From positions 1 through 27,335 of the forward strand of contig JBBILQ010000036.1 in the NCBI GenBank assembly GCA_037444845.1: 27,335 nt of DNA, read 5' to 3'. Positions 15,760 to 22,871 of the stretch are shown one piece after another. The translations under genes were made by a program, and so were the position numbers. Source of the stretch: JARYMI01 sp037444845 (lineage in GTDB: Bacteria; Acidobacteriota; Aminicenantia; Aminicenantales; UBA8522). The notes beneath the pieces were generated by a model, which was not told where the DNA came from, ran no database searches, and saw only the letters and a program-made list of their open reading frames with translations. The first letter of the stretch is position 1, and every line of letters starts with the position of its first letter.

Positions 15760-16380
15760 ATGAAGGAGATGAGAACCTGGGCGTGGATTCTGCTTTTTGG
15801 TTCGCTCTGGGGCATTAACGAAGTCGTCACTGGCGAAAGCCTTTTCCGCAGCCAAACGTTTCTGGCCTCGGCCTGGCTGGCAGCTGCCGCTTTTTTCATC
15901 CTCGCCATAGCAAGGGGAGTTATCAACAAACCAGGGAGTTCTTGTGTGATCGCGGGGATTGCCGCCGGTTTCAAGCTGATTAACGCGTCGCCGTATTTCT
16001 GCCACCTTTTGGGTATCTTCCTTCTTGGAGTGGCTTTTGATGCAGCCGCCAGCCTGTTGCTGCGGGGAAAGGGAAAAGCCAGCCTCCGGCACAGCCTTGT
16101 GGGAGTCCTGAGCGCGTATGGCGGGTTTGCTCTTTTCGCTCTCATCATTACCTATGTCATTCGCTACGAGTATTGGGTCATGGGTGGGCCGGCCAAAGTC
16201 ATCAATCATATTTTTGTCAGCGGAAGCCTCGCCGCTGCGGGTGCGGCTTTCCTTGTCCCTTTAGGACACACGCTTGGTTCCCTTGGGCGGCCAGTTCTCG
16301 AAAGACATCCCCGCTGGTCCTCTGCTGGAGCGGCGGCCGGCCTGATCCTCCTCTGGACACTCGGCCGAATAACGGGCTGA
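15760..16380 (+). CDS. Multi-pass membrane protein of unknown function
   Basis: 206 residues, about six hydrophobic segments (roughly 8-24, 33-53, 62-76, 80-100, 110-135 and 148-172, with a further weak one at 188-202). I do not recognise a family. Features seen: LLFGSLWGINEVVTGE near the N-terminus, a conserved-looking GIAAGFKLINASPYFCHLLG between two segments, and a short basic loop RGKGKASLRH. The small size and lack of a large soluble domain would fit a carrier, an ECF-type S component or an accessory membrane protein, but nothing in the sequence decides it. GGAAGGAT precedes the ATG by about 9 nt. It sits between two semialdehyde dehydrogenase genes in the same direction, which hints at a link with amino-acid breakdown. 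Confidence 0.75.
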   Translation: MKEMRTWAWILLFGSLWGINEVVTGESLFRSQTFLASAWLAAAAFFILAIARGVINKPGSSCVIAGIAAGFKLINASPYFCHLLGIFLLGVAFDAAASLLLRGKGKASLRHSLVGVLSAYGGFALFALIITYVIRYEYWVMGGPAKVINHIFVSGSLAAAGAAFLVPLGHTLGSLGRPVLERHPRWSSAGAAAGLILLWTLGRITG

Positions 16381-16472
16381 GGAACTGACCGTGAGGATAG
16401 AAGCCACCGTGGACAGATGCGAGGCGGGTGGAGAAATAAGGGGATAAAAAGAAACAAGATAAGGAGAACACG

Positions 16473-17996
16473 ATGAAAGGTTTGCTTGAGAAACTGAACC
16501 TAAAAAACATGAACATCGGCGCCTGCGCCGGGCCAGACGCCTGGTACGAAGATTCAAAAGGCAGAGAGCTCGTCTCCCATAACCCCACAACAGGACAGCC
16601 CATTGCCAGCGTCATCCAGGCCACAGAGAAAACCTACGAGCTCGTGATGGCCGGAGCCGTCGAGGCTTTCCGCCGCTGGCGGATAGTGCCGGCACCTAAG
16701 CGAGGTTTGGTCATCCGCGACCTTAGCCAGGCCTTCAGGGAAGTCAAGGAGCCGCTGGGAGAGCTGGTTAGCCTTGAGATGGGCAAGATCAAGGCGGAAG
16801 GCTGGGGCGAGGTCCAGGAGATGATCGATATCTGCGATTTTGCTGTCGGGCTCAGCCGTCAGCTCTACGGCCTGACTATGCATTCGGAACGACCGGCTCA
16901 CCGCATGTACGAGCAGTGGCATCCGCTGGGTGCCGTGGGAGTGATCACGGCGTTTAATTTTCCCGTGGCGGTCTGGTCGTGGAATGCCGCCATCGCCGCG
17001 GTCTGCGGCGATCCTGTGGTCTGGAAGCCCTCCTCCGATACGCCTCTCACGGCTGTCGCTGTTCAGCATATCGCCAACAGGGTCGTGGCCGACCACGGGT
17101 TCAACGGAATTTTCTGCCTGGCCATCGGCTCCGGCGCCACGGTCGGGGAGATGATGATCAACGATCCGAGGCTGCCGCTTATCTCGTTCACGGGTTCGAC
17201 CAAGATGGGACGGCGAGTGGCCGAAGCTGTGGCGCGCCGGTTCGGCCGCACGATTCTTGAGCTCGGCGGGAACAACGCCATCATCGTCACCGAGGACGCC
17301 GACCTCGAGATGGCGGTGCGTTCCATTCTCTTCGGGGCTGTCGGGACAGCCGGGCAGCGCTGCACCTCAACCCGGCGGATCATCATGCAGAAGTCCATCG
17401 CTCAAAAGCTTACCGAAAAGTTGGTTAGAGCTTATAACCAGGTGCGGATCGGCAACCCCCTCGAGGAAGGCATCCTGATGGGCCCTCTCGTCACGAGGGC
17501 GGCCGTCGACGATATGATGGCGGCTCTTGAAAAGGCCAAAGAGCAGGGCGGGACGGTCGTCTATGGAGGCAATCGCCTGCCTGAGCTGGGTCAGCAGTTT
17601 GTCCAGCCCACGATCGTCAAGATGCCGGCCCAGACCGCGATCGTCCACGAGGAGACCTTTGCGCCCATCCTTTATCTTCTTGAGTATGAGGACCTGGACG
17701 AAGCCATCCGGCTCCACAACGAGGTTCCTCAGGGGCTCTCGAGCGCGATGTTTGCCACGGACCTTCGCAAGGCCGAGAGATTCCTCTCTCACGAGGGCTC
17801 TGATTGCGGCATCGCCAACATCAACATCGGCACATCGGGCGCGGAAATCGGCGGCGCTTTCGGCGGGGAAAAGGAGACGGGCGGCGGCCGAGAATCCGGG
17901 TCGGATGCCTGGAAACAGTACATGCGTCGCCAGACAAACACGATCAACTGGTCGCTCGAGCTGCTCCTGGCCCAGGGGATTAAGTTCGGGGATTGA
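16473..17996 (+). CDS. ALDH7-family aldehyde dehydrogenase (piperideine-6-carboxylate / aminoadipate-semialdehyde dehydrogenase type)
   Basis: 507 residues, AAGGAG 8 nt before ATG. It is a full-length ALDH with the ALDH7 (antiquitin/AmaB) signature: EMGKIKAEGWGEVQEMID (core GEVQEMID), ITAFNFPVAVWSWNAAIA (core FNFPVAVWSWN), FTGSTKMGRRV, LELGGNNAIIV (catalytic Glu), GTAGQRCTSTRR (catalytic Cys) and the family-specific C-terminal GGAFGGEKETGGGRESGSD. Members oxidise alpha-aminoadipate semialdehyde in lysine breakdown with NAD+. The neighbouring P5C dehydrogenase handles the one-carbon-shorter analogue, so the locus may serve lysine and proline or ornithine catabolism. No lysine aminotransferase or LysDH is present in the window, so the substrate stays inferred. 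Confidence 0.9.
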   Translation: MKGLLEKLNLKNMNIGACAGPDAWYEDSKGRELVSHNPTTGQPIASVIQATEKTYELVMAGAVEAFRRWRIVPAPKRGLVIRDLSQAFREVKEPLGELVSLEMGKIKAEGWGEVQEMIDICDFAVGLSRQLYGLTMHSERPAHRMYEQWHPLGAVGVITAFNFPVAVWSWNAAIAAVCGDPVVWKPSSDTPLTAVAVQHIANRVVADHGFNGIFCLAIGSGATVGEMMINDPRLPLISFTGSTKMGRRVAEAVARRFGRTILELGGNNAIIVTEDADLEMAVRSILFGAVGTAGQRCTSTRRIIMQKSIAQKLTEKLVRAYNQVRIGNPLEEGILMGPLVTRAAVDDMMAALEKAKEQGGTVVYGGNRLPELGQQFVQPTIVKMPAQTAIVHEETFAPILYLLEYEDLDEAIRLHNEVPQGLSSAMFATDLRKAERFLSHEGSDCGIANINIGTSGAEIGGAFGGEKETGGGRESGSDAWKQYMRRQTNTINWSLELLLAQGIKFGD

Positions 17997-18047
17997 TGCA
18001 CAAGCCAGCCCAAGGCTTTTTGGCCACAGAGAAGGATAAACAGAGCG

Positions 18048-18287
18048 ATGATTATCTATCTTAAAGCCGGTGGCGAATTGAGGGCAAAGCTTCAACCGGA
18101 TGTTGATTATTGCACTCGCCGCGTGGAGGCAGAAGCAGGCCTAAGCCTAAGAGACATCCTTGCGGGAATCGGCATCAACCCTGCTTTTGTTGCTTTTGCC
18201 CTCAAGGACGGAGACGTGAAAAGGCTTGACTATGTGCCTTCTGAAGGCGATGTGATAACACTCCAGCCGCCCGTGTCGGGAGGGTAA
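18048..18287 (+). CDS. MoaD/ThiS-like ubiquitin-fold sulfur-carrier protein
   Basis: 79 residues with AAGGATAA upstream of ATG. It has the beta-grasp pattern and ends in the diagnostic SGG tail (PPVSGG) after EGDVITLQPP, the C-terminus that is adenylated and thiocarboxylated. Middle motifs are LSLRDILAGIGINPAFVAFAL, given here by its core RDILAGIGI, and DYVPSEGDVI. The gene is followed after 10 nt by the matching E1-like activating enzyme. It could supply sulfur to molybdopterin or tungstopterin, thiamine or another product; no other cofactor gene is nearby to decide. Confidence 0.88.
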   Translation: MIIYLKAGGELRAKLQPDVDYCTRRVEAEAGLSLRDILAGIGINPAFVAFALKDGDVKRLDYVPSEGDVITLQPPVSGG

Positions 18288-18297
18288 CAGGAAAAGG

Positions 18298-19029
18298 ATG
18301 GATCGAGAAGGGGAAAGGGAACGATACAGCCGGCAGATTCTCATTCCCGACTGGAATCAAGAGAAGCTCAGGCGAGCGACTGCCCTTATCGTCGGCCTCG
18401 GAGGTCTGGGCTCAGCTTCAGCTCTTTACCTTGCAGCAGCGGGCATAGGAAGGCTGCGCCTCTGCGACTGCGGCAGAGTCGAACGCTCCGACCTCAACAG
18501 GCAAGTCCTTTATGAGGAGTCTTCCATCGGCTCCCTCAAGGTTGAGGAAGCCGGCCAGAGGCTTGCTGCCTTGAATCCGTTGGTTAAGCTGGAAAAGCTC
18601 AACGTTTTTCTCGATTCTCATACAGTCGGTGAGCTCATCAAAGGATGCCAGGTCATCGTCGACGGGCTTGACAACCTGGAATCTCGGTTTATCCTTAACC
18701 AGGAATCCTTAAAAAAGAGAATTCCCTATATCTACGGAGCCGTCCACGGTTGGCTGGGGTATGCGGGGTTTTTCCATCCTCCTCTGACAAGCTGCTTGGC
18801 CTGCCTGATGCGGCCGAATCTCTCTCAACCAGAGCCCGTCCCTGTCTTTGGAGCGGTGCCCGGGATTATAGGTTTGGTTCAGGCCACCGAAGCCATCAAG
18901 TGGATTCAGGGGATCACTCCGTCTCTGCTTGGCCGACTTCTGATTTATGACGGGCGGCACTTGACGTTTGATCTCGTCAACGTGGATAAAAACCCGGCTT
19001 GTCCTCTCTGCCCTAAATATAAAGGATAG
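18298..19029 (+). CDS. MoeB/ThiF/HesA-family sulfur-carrier adenylyltransferase
   Basis: 243 residues, E1-like enzyme that adenylates the C-terminal Gly of a MoaD/ThiS protein. Motifs are RYSRQILIPDW at the start, the nucleotide-binding VGLGGLGSASALYLAAAGIG (core GLGGLGS), the DLNRQVLY Arg finger region, VDGLDNLESRFILN and the zinc-binding pairs SCLACL (about 162-167) and CPLCPK at the end. The length is that of MoeB/ThiF without the rhodanese domain seen in some homologues. It pairs with the carrier gene 10 nt upstream. The start is an ATG with AGGAAAAGG upstream. Confidence 0.9.
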   Translation: MDREGERERYSRQILIPDWNQEKLRRATALIVGLGGLGSASALYLAAAGIGRLRLCDCGRVERSDLNRQVLYEESSIGSLKVEEAGQRLAALNPLVKLEKLNVFLDSHTVGELIKGCQVIVDGLDNLESRFILNQESLKKRIPYIYGAVHGWLGYAGFFHPPLTSCLACLMRPNLSQPEPVPVFGAVPGIIGLVQATEAIKWIQGITPSLLGRLLIYDGRHLTFDLVNVDKNPACPLCPKYKG

Positions 19030-19058
19030 GAGGAAAGGTCTAAAAAAGGAGGCTCAAA

Positions 19059-19262
19059 ATGGCCAAAAAACTCTACCGTTCGTTCAGCCGGAAAATGATC
19101 GGCGGTGTCTGCGGCGGCCTGGCCGATTATTTTGACCTCGATGTTTCCCTGGTTCGGCTTATCTTCGTGGGCATCGCTCTTGTCACGGCCCTCCTCCCGA
19201 TGCTGATCTTCTACCTCATTGCTTGGATCATCATTCCAATAGGAGAAGCAAAGAAAGAGTAG
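19059..19262 (+). CDS. PspC-domain small membrane protein
   Basis: 67 residues with an AAGGAGG Shine-Dalgarno. It is almost entirely a PspC domain: KKLYRSFSRKMIGGVCGGLADYFDLDVSLVR (core GGVCGGLADYFDLD), then one hydrophobic segment (about 34-62) and a charged end. PspC proteins bind and sense the inner membrane in phage-shock-type stress responses; the stand-alone short form is common. It is 29 nt downstream of the MoeB-like gene, but a promoter for the next operon follows directly. Confidence 0.9.
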   Translation: MAKKLYRSFSRKMIGGVCGGLADYFDLDVSLVRLIFVGIALVTALLPMLIFYLIAWIIIPIGEAKKE

Positions 19263-19266
19263 CTCG

Positions 19267-19295
19267 TTGACTTCTCCTCCCTAATAGGGTATTAA
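19267..19295 (+). promoter_or_regulatory. Promoter of the deoxynucleoside kinase-panBCD operon
   Basis: TTGACT (19267-19272), a 17-bp spacer and TATTAA (19290-19295), right after the pspC stop. The leader to ATG 19327 would be about 24 nt and has no Shine-Dalgarno. Confidence 0.55.
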
Positions 19296-19326
19296 ATAGG
19301 CGTTTTTGCAGTTGACCTGAACACGG

Positions 19327-19995
19327 ATGAACAAAGGCGAGATTCCCTTCCGCCATATCGCCATCGAGGGTGCGCCGAGGTGCCAGAAGAGCAAGCTCGC
19401 TCAGATTCTGGCCCAGGTCATCGGCGGCAAGCTTGTGCTCGACAAAACGGAGAATCCTTATCTCAAGGATTTTTACGACGAAAAGGAAGGAGCCTCCTTT
19501 CTGGCCCAGCTTGTCTTCCTGGTCAACCGCTACCACCAGCAGCTCAGGCTTTCCCAAAGAGACCTGTTTGAGGAGAGAGTCATCTGCGATTACCTCTTTG
19601 AGAAGGACAAAATCTATGCGTACCAGACGCTCGGCGATGACGAGCTCGTCGTCTATGAGCGGATTTACACGATCCTGGCAGAGAGGATTCCCCGGCCAGA
19701 CCTGACAATTTACCTTCAGATTTCTCTCTCCACGCTGCTCAAGAGAGTCGCAAAAGAAGGAAGCGCCTGGGAAAAGAACATCTCCGAAAAATACCTGGAG
19801 GATCTAGTTGAAGCCTTTGACTATTTTTTCTTCAATTTCCAGGCGACAACTCTCCTCGTTGTCAAAGCAGACGAGCTTGACCTGACCCGGGAAGAAGACA
19901 TCATGGACATTGTCCACCAGATCAGCCAACTGAAGAAGGGCTCGCTTTATTATGTGCCGCAGAGTTTTGAACACAGAGATAGCCGGAAAAAATAG
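19327..19995 (+). CDS. Deoxynucleoside-kinase-like protein with an altered P-loop
   Basis: 222 residues. The overall pattern is that of deoxyadenosine/deoxyguanosine kinases: N-terminal HIAIEG P-loop strand, the ERVICDYLFEKDKIYAYQTL stretch (core SDYLF/DYLFEKD region of the family), PDLTIYLQISLSTLLKRV with its lid-type Arg, and a C-terminal helix. The P-loop reads GAPRCQKSKL (15-24) instead of the usual GxxGxGKS/T: both glycines next to the Lys are replaced (Arg18, Gln20), although Lys21 and Ser22 remain. There is no alternative upstream start: an in-frame stop lies at 19318. No Shine-Dalgarno is seen. It heads a panBCD operon, as kinases of this type do in some other bacteria. It may be an active kinase or a catalytically impaired homologue. 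Confidence 0.78.
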   Translation: MNKGEIPFRHIAIEGAPRCQKSKLAQILAQVIGGKLVLDKTENPYLKDFYDEKEGASFLAQLVFLVNRYHQQLRLSQRDLFEERVICDYLFEKDKIYAYQTLGDDELVVYERIYTILAERIPRPDLTIYLQISLSTLLKRVAKEGSAWEKNISEKYLEDLVEAFDYFFFNFQATTLLVVKADELDLTREEDIMDIVHQISQLKKGSLYYVPQSFEHRDSRKK

Positions 19996-20017
19996 GCTTT
20001 TTTGAAAATAGACTTTA

Positions 20018-20042
20018 CCTCAATCCCGCGTTGAGGCGGGAT
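20018..20042 (+). repeat. Two interlocking inverted repeats upstream of panB
   Basis: ATCCCGC (20023-20029) pairs with GCGGGAT (20036-20042), and CCTCAA (20018-20023) pairs with TTGAGG (20031-20036). The two stems share bases and exclude each other. No T-run follows, so it is not a simple terminator. Confidence 0.5.
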
Positions 20043-20060
20043 GGGGAGAAAGGATTGACC

Positions 20061-20900
20061 ATGTTAGAAAAACCTGTTTCTCCTGTCACCATTCCGTCCC
20101 TGCAGGGAAAAAAGGAGAGCAGAGAAAAAATCGTGGCCCTGACTGCCTACGATTTTCCCACAGCTAAGATTATCGACGAGGCCGGCGTCGACATCATCCT
20201 GGTCGGGGATTCTCTGGGAATGGTTGTCTTGGGATACGAGAGCACCATCCCCGTGACCATGGATGAGATGATCCATCACACCAAAGCTGTCAGCCGGGCT
20301 GTCCGCCGGGCCCTGGTCATCGGCGACATGCCCTATTTTTCTTTTCATCTGGGAGTGGAGGAGACGATCGCCAACGCCTCCCGTTTTCTCAAAGAGGCCG
20401 GGGCCAAGGCGGTCAAGATCGAGGGCGCCTCAAAAAAGAGATTAAAACTCGTCGAGGCGATGGTCGAGGCGGAGATCCCGGTTTTGGGACATGTTGGGCT
20501 CACGCCACAGTCCCTCTATAGGTTCGGCCAGTACAAGGTCAGGGGCGCTAACAGGGAAGAGGCGAAGGGGATTATCGCCGACGCACTGAACCTTGAAAGC
20601 GCGGGCGCTTTCGGCGTCATCTTAGAATGCATCCCCAAGGACTTAGCCAGGACAATCACTGAAAAGCTGAGAGTGCCGGCCATCGGGATCGGCGCTGGCC
20701 CCCACTGTGACGGCCAGATCCTCGTCTTCCATGACCTGGTGGGGTACTCCAACGGCTACCAGCCCAAGTTCGTCAAAAAGTATGCGGACCTTCAGGAGGT
20801 GATAAGCCAGGCGGTCAGGACGTATGCCAAGGAGGTGAGACAAGGAGCTTTCCCGGAAGAGACTCATACTTACCACCGGACGATGAAGAAAGGAAAATGA
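20061..20900 (+). CDS. panB: 3-methyl-2-oxobutanoate hydroxymethyltransferase PanB
   Basis: First enzyme of pantothenate synthesis: transfers a hydroxymethyl group from methylene-THF to 2-ketoisovalerate, giving ketopantoate. 279 residues from ATG 20061, which has AAAGGA 6 nt upstream; the frame is open from 20031, but the extra residues fall in the inverted-repeat leader. Motifs are LTAYDFPTAKIIDEAGVD (core TAYDFP), VGDSLGMVVLGYEST (metal Asp), GDMPYFSFH (second Asp), VKIEGA and HVGLTPQS, with ECIPKDLA and IGIGAGPHCDGQ later. The stop overlaps the panC start as ATGA. Confidence 0.96.
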   Translation: MLEKPVSPVTIPSLQGKKESREKIVALTAYDFPTAKIIDEAGVDIILVGDSLGMVVLGYESTIPVTMDEMIHHTKAVSRAVRRALVIGDMPYFSFHLGVEETIANASRFLKEAGAKAVKIEGASKKRLKLVEAMVEAEIPVLGHVGLTPQSLYRFGQYKVRGANREEAKGIIADALNLESAGAFGVILECIPKDLARTITEKLRVPAIGIGAGPHCDGQILVFHDLVGYSNGYQPKFVKKYADLQEVISQAVRTYAKEVRQGAFPEETHTYHRTMKKGK

Positions 20901-21751
20901 GAATCCTCTCCCGGATTGCCGAGATGAAGGCAGTGGTCCAAGAGCTCAAAGCTCAGTCTAAGAGCGTCGGGTTTGTCCCGACCATGGGATTCCTTCACGA
21001 AGGGCATCTGAGCCTTGTCAGGGAGTGCCGGAAGAGCGCGGACGCGACCGTGGTCAGCATTTTTGTCAACCCCCTCCAATTTAGCCCTAAGGAGGATTTC
21101 AAAGATTACCCCCGGGATCTGGACAGGGATAAGCGGCTTTTGGAGGGGGAAAGAGTCGATTTTCTTTTTCATCCGGAGGCTGAAGAGATGTATCCCGAAG
21201 GCTACAGGACGACAGTGGAAGTGGAGGGACTCCAGGATAAGCTCTGCGGCCGCTCCAGGCCCGGACATTTCAAGGGCGTGACGACGGTTGTCCTGAGGTT
21301 TTTCAATATTGTCCAGCCGGACCTTGCTTTTTTCGGTCAGAAAGACGCTCAGCAAGCGCTCATTCTTAAGAAGATGGCGAAGGATTTGAACCTAAATGTG
21401 GAGATTCGCGTCCTGCCGATCGTCCGCGACCAGGACGGGCTGGCCCTGAGCTCCAGAAATATGTATCTCAACGGGAGAGAGCGGCAGGCGGCTCTGGTTT
21501 TGATAAGAAGCCTGGCTCAGGCTAAATTGATGTTTGAGGCGGGGGAGAGAAGGGCGGAGTCTATCATTGCCAGGATGAAAGATATGATAAGCCGGGAGCC
21601 GCTGGCCAGGATTGATTATGTCGAGGTCGTCAACCTCGAGGAGCTCGACCCGATCGAGACGATCGACCGGGATGTCCTGGTCGCCCTGGCCGTCTTTATC
21701 GGCAAAACAAGGTTGATCGATAACCTGATCCTGGAAATCAAAAGGAAATAA
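20897..21751 (+). CDS. panC: Pantothenate synthetase PanC
   Basis: ATP-dependent condensation of pantoate with beta-alanine, 284 residues. It belongs to the nucleotidyltransferase (HIGH) superfamily: FVPTMGFLHEGHLSLV (with the HEGH motif), IFVNPLQFSPKEDFKDYPR (core VNPLQF), GRSRPGHFKGVTTVV, FFGQKDAQQALI (core GQKDAQQ) and the KMSKS-like LALSSRNMYL. It starts with ATGA overlap on panB, so it is translationally coupled, and panD follows after 16 nt. Confidence 0.97.
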   Translation: MRILSRIAEMKAVVQELKAQSKSVGFVPTMGFLHEGHLSLVRECRKSADATVVSIFVNPLQFSPKEDFKDYPRDLDRDKRLLEGERVDFLFHPEAEEMYPEGYRTTVEVEGLQDKLCGRSRPGHFKGVTTVVLRFFNIVQPDLAFFGQKDAQQALILKKMAKDLNLNVEIRVLPIVRDQDGLALSSRNMYLNGRERQAALVLIRSLAQAKLMFEAGERRAESIIARMKDMISREPLARIDYVEVVNLEELDPIETIDRDVLVALAVFIGKTRLIDNLILEIKRK

Positions 21752-21767
21752 ACGAGGGTGAACAGCC

Positions 21768-22124
21768 ATGAAAAGAGTCATGCTTAAAGCGAAAATTCAT
21801 CATGCCCGGGTGACGGAAACCGACGTGGATTATGAGGGCAGTCTGGCCCTGGATGAAGACTTGATTAGGGCTGCTGACATGCTTCCTTATGAGAAAGTCC
21901 ATGTCTATAATGTCTCCAACGGCGAACGGTTCGCCACCTATCTCATTAAAACTGAGAAAGGCTCGGGCAAAGTAGGAGTCTACGGCGCCGCCGCCCACAG
22001 AGCCAAAGTGGGGGATAAGCTGATCGTCGTTTCCTATGCCATCATCGATGAAGAAGAGGCCGATTTTTTCATGCCCAAAATCCTGATCCTCGGTGCGGAC
22101 AACAAGGTCGCTGAGATCAAATGA
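21768..22124 (+). CDS. panD: Aspartate 1-decarboxylase PanD (pyruvoyl type)
   Basis: Makes beta-alanine from aspartate, 118 residues as usual for the proenzyme. The self-cleavage site is YEGSL with Gly24-Ser25, the Ser becoming the pyruvoyl group. Lys9, the Arg and Tyr in GERFATYLI and the YGAAAH turn are in place. With panB and panC it completes the pantoate and beta-alanine branches except for ketopantoate reductase (panE), which is not in the window. It ends 18 nt from the convergent glutaredoxin-like gene. Confidence 0.97.
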   Translation: MKRVMLKAKIHHARVTETDVDYEGSLALDEDLIRAADMLPYEKVHVYNVSNGERFATYLIKTEKGSGKVGVYGAAAHRAKVGDKLIVVSYAIIDEEEADFFMPKILILGADNKVAEIK

Positions 22125-22142
22125 TTTTCAAAATCCAAGGAC

Positions 22143-22427
22143 CTATTTTTGTTTCAGAGCCCACTCTTTGAGCTCCTTGTAAGACACTTCGCCGCAGAGA
22201 ACGTCGCTCGTCTCGGGATTAAAAAAGGTCGGGGTGCGGAGCTGTCCGCCGCATTTTGGCGCAATGGCCGGGCGGTAGGACCTCATCAGGTCGGCGTTCT
22301 TCTCGTTGTGCCAGACCTCGAGCTTCTCGAAAGAGATTTTCTCCTCGTTTTCCAGTTTTTCCACATGAGGCATCATGGCCTTGCAATGGGGGCATTCCCG
22401 GGCATAGAACATGATGAGCTTGCTCAT
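22143..22427 (-). CDS. Glutaredoxin/thioredoxin-fold redox protein (CPHC)
   Basis: 94 residues from the ATG at 22427, which has GAGGAGG 6 nt upstream; the longer frame to 22460 lies inside the upstream gene. The N-terminus is KLIMFYARECPHCKAMMPHV with the redox pair CPHC at about 12-15, and the cis-Pro region is LRTPTFFNPE. It lacks the typical glutathione-binding residues, so it is more likely reduced by a protein partner. Its ATG overlaps the stop of the upstream rubredoxin-FTR gene (ATGA), which makes a partnership very likely: the FTR domain would reduce this protein's disulfide. An extra Cys lies in PKCGGQ. Confidence 0.88.
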   Translation of the reverse strand: MSKLIMFYARECPHCKAMMPHVEKLENEEKISFEKLEVWHNEKNADLMRSYRPAIAPKCGGQLRTPTFFNPETSDVLCGEVSYKELKEWALKQK

Positions 22428-22852
22428 TTTTTCCTCCTCACAAACAGCCCGCACCAGCATTCTCCGTCTTTTTTGTTCTTGTAGGTTTCATGGATGAGGA
22501 AATGGCAGGGGCAGACAAGTTTCAGGTCTTCGGCGAAATCCCCGCTGGCCAGCCGGCAGGGGCAGTACTTAAGCCCGTGGTTCAGCTCATTGGCGAACAA
22601 CCCGTCAAGGAGCATCTCGACTTTTTGCTTGTCTGGATTGATCTCAAATTCGTTTTGCTCAGCAAACTTGTGGAGGGCTTGGCGGAATTCTTCCCTGGTC
22701 ATGGTCGTCCCGTCCGCTCCCATGATTTTCCCTGCTTCCCGGGCGGAGACTTCGACATAGGCATTCCTGGCCAGGCAAGTGGGGCAGATCTCCGGCGGCT
22801 TGAGGCCGTAATGAATGTCGTTGCAGATGAAACAGCGCCAGAATTTCTTCAT
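22424..22852 (-). CDS. Rubredoxin-like domain fused to ferredoxin:thioredoxin reductase catalytic domain
   Basis: 142 residues. Residues 1-30 form a rubredoxin-type knuckle pair: Cys7, Cys10, Cys23 and Cys26 in WRCFICND and EICPTCL. From about residue 50 it matches the FTR catalytic (beta) subunit family: CPC (97-99), CPC (114-116) and CWC (132-134) in the frame YCPCRLA, LVCPCHF and GECWCGLFV. In the plant enzyme these six cysteines bind a [4Fe-4S] cluster and the redox disulfide, with CPC-X16-CPC-X8-CHC spacing; here it is X14 and X15 with Trp in place of His. Similar rubredoxin-fused disulfide reductases are known from methanogens and anaerobic bacteria. It is translationally coupled to a glutaredoxin-like gene and lies 19 nt after guaB. 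Confidence 0.88.
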   Translation of the reverse strand: MKKFWRCFICNDIHYGLKPPEICPTCLARNAYVEVSAREAGKIMGADGTTMTREEFRQALHKFAEQNEFEINPDKQKVEMLLDGLFANELNHGLKYCPCRLASGDFAEDLKLVCPCHFLIHETYKNKKDGECWCGLFVRRKK

Positions 22853-22871
22853 GTTCTTCTAAGCTTGATGC

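Noticed and set aside
20018..20042. H-type pseudoknot formed from both stems upstream of panB
   Set aside because: The loops between the strands would be 0 nt long, which cannot span the grooves; the stems can only be alternatives.
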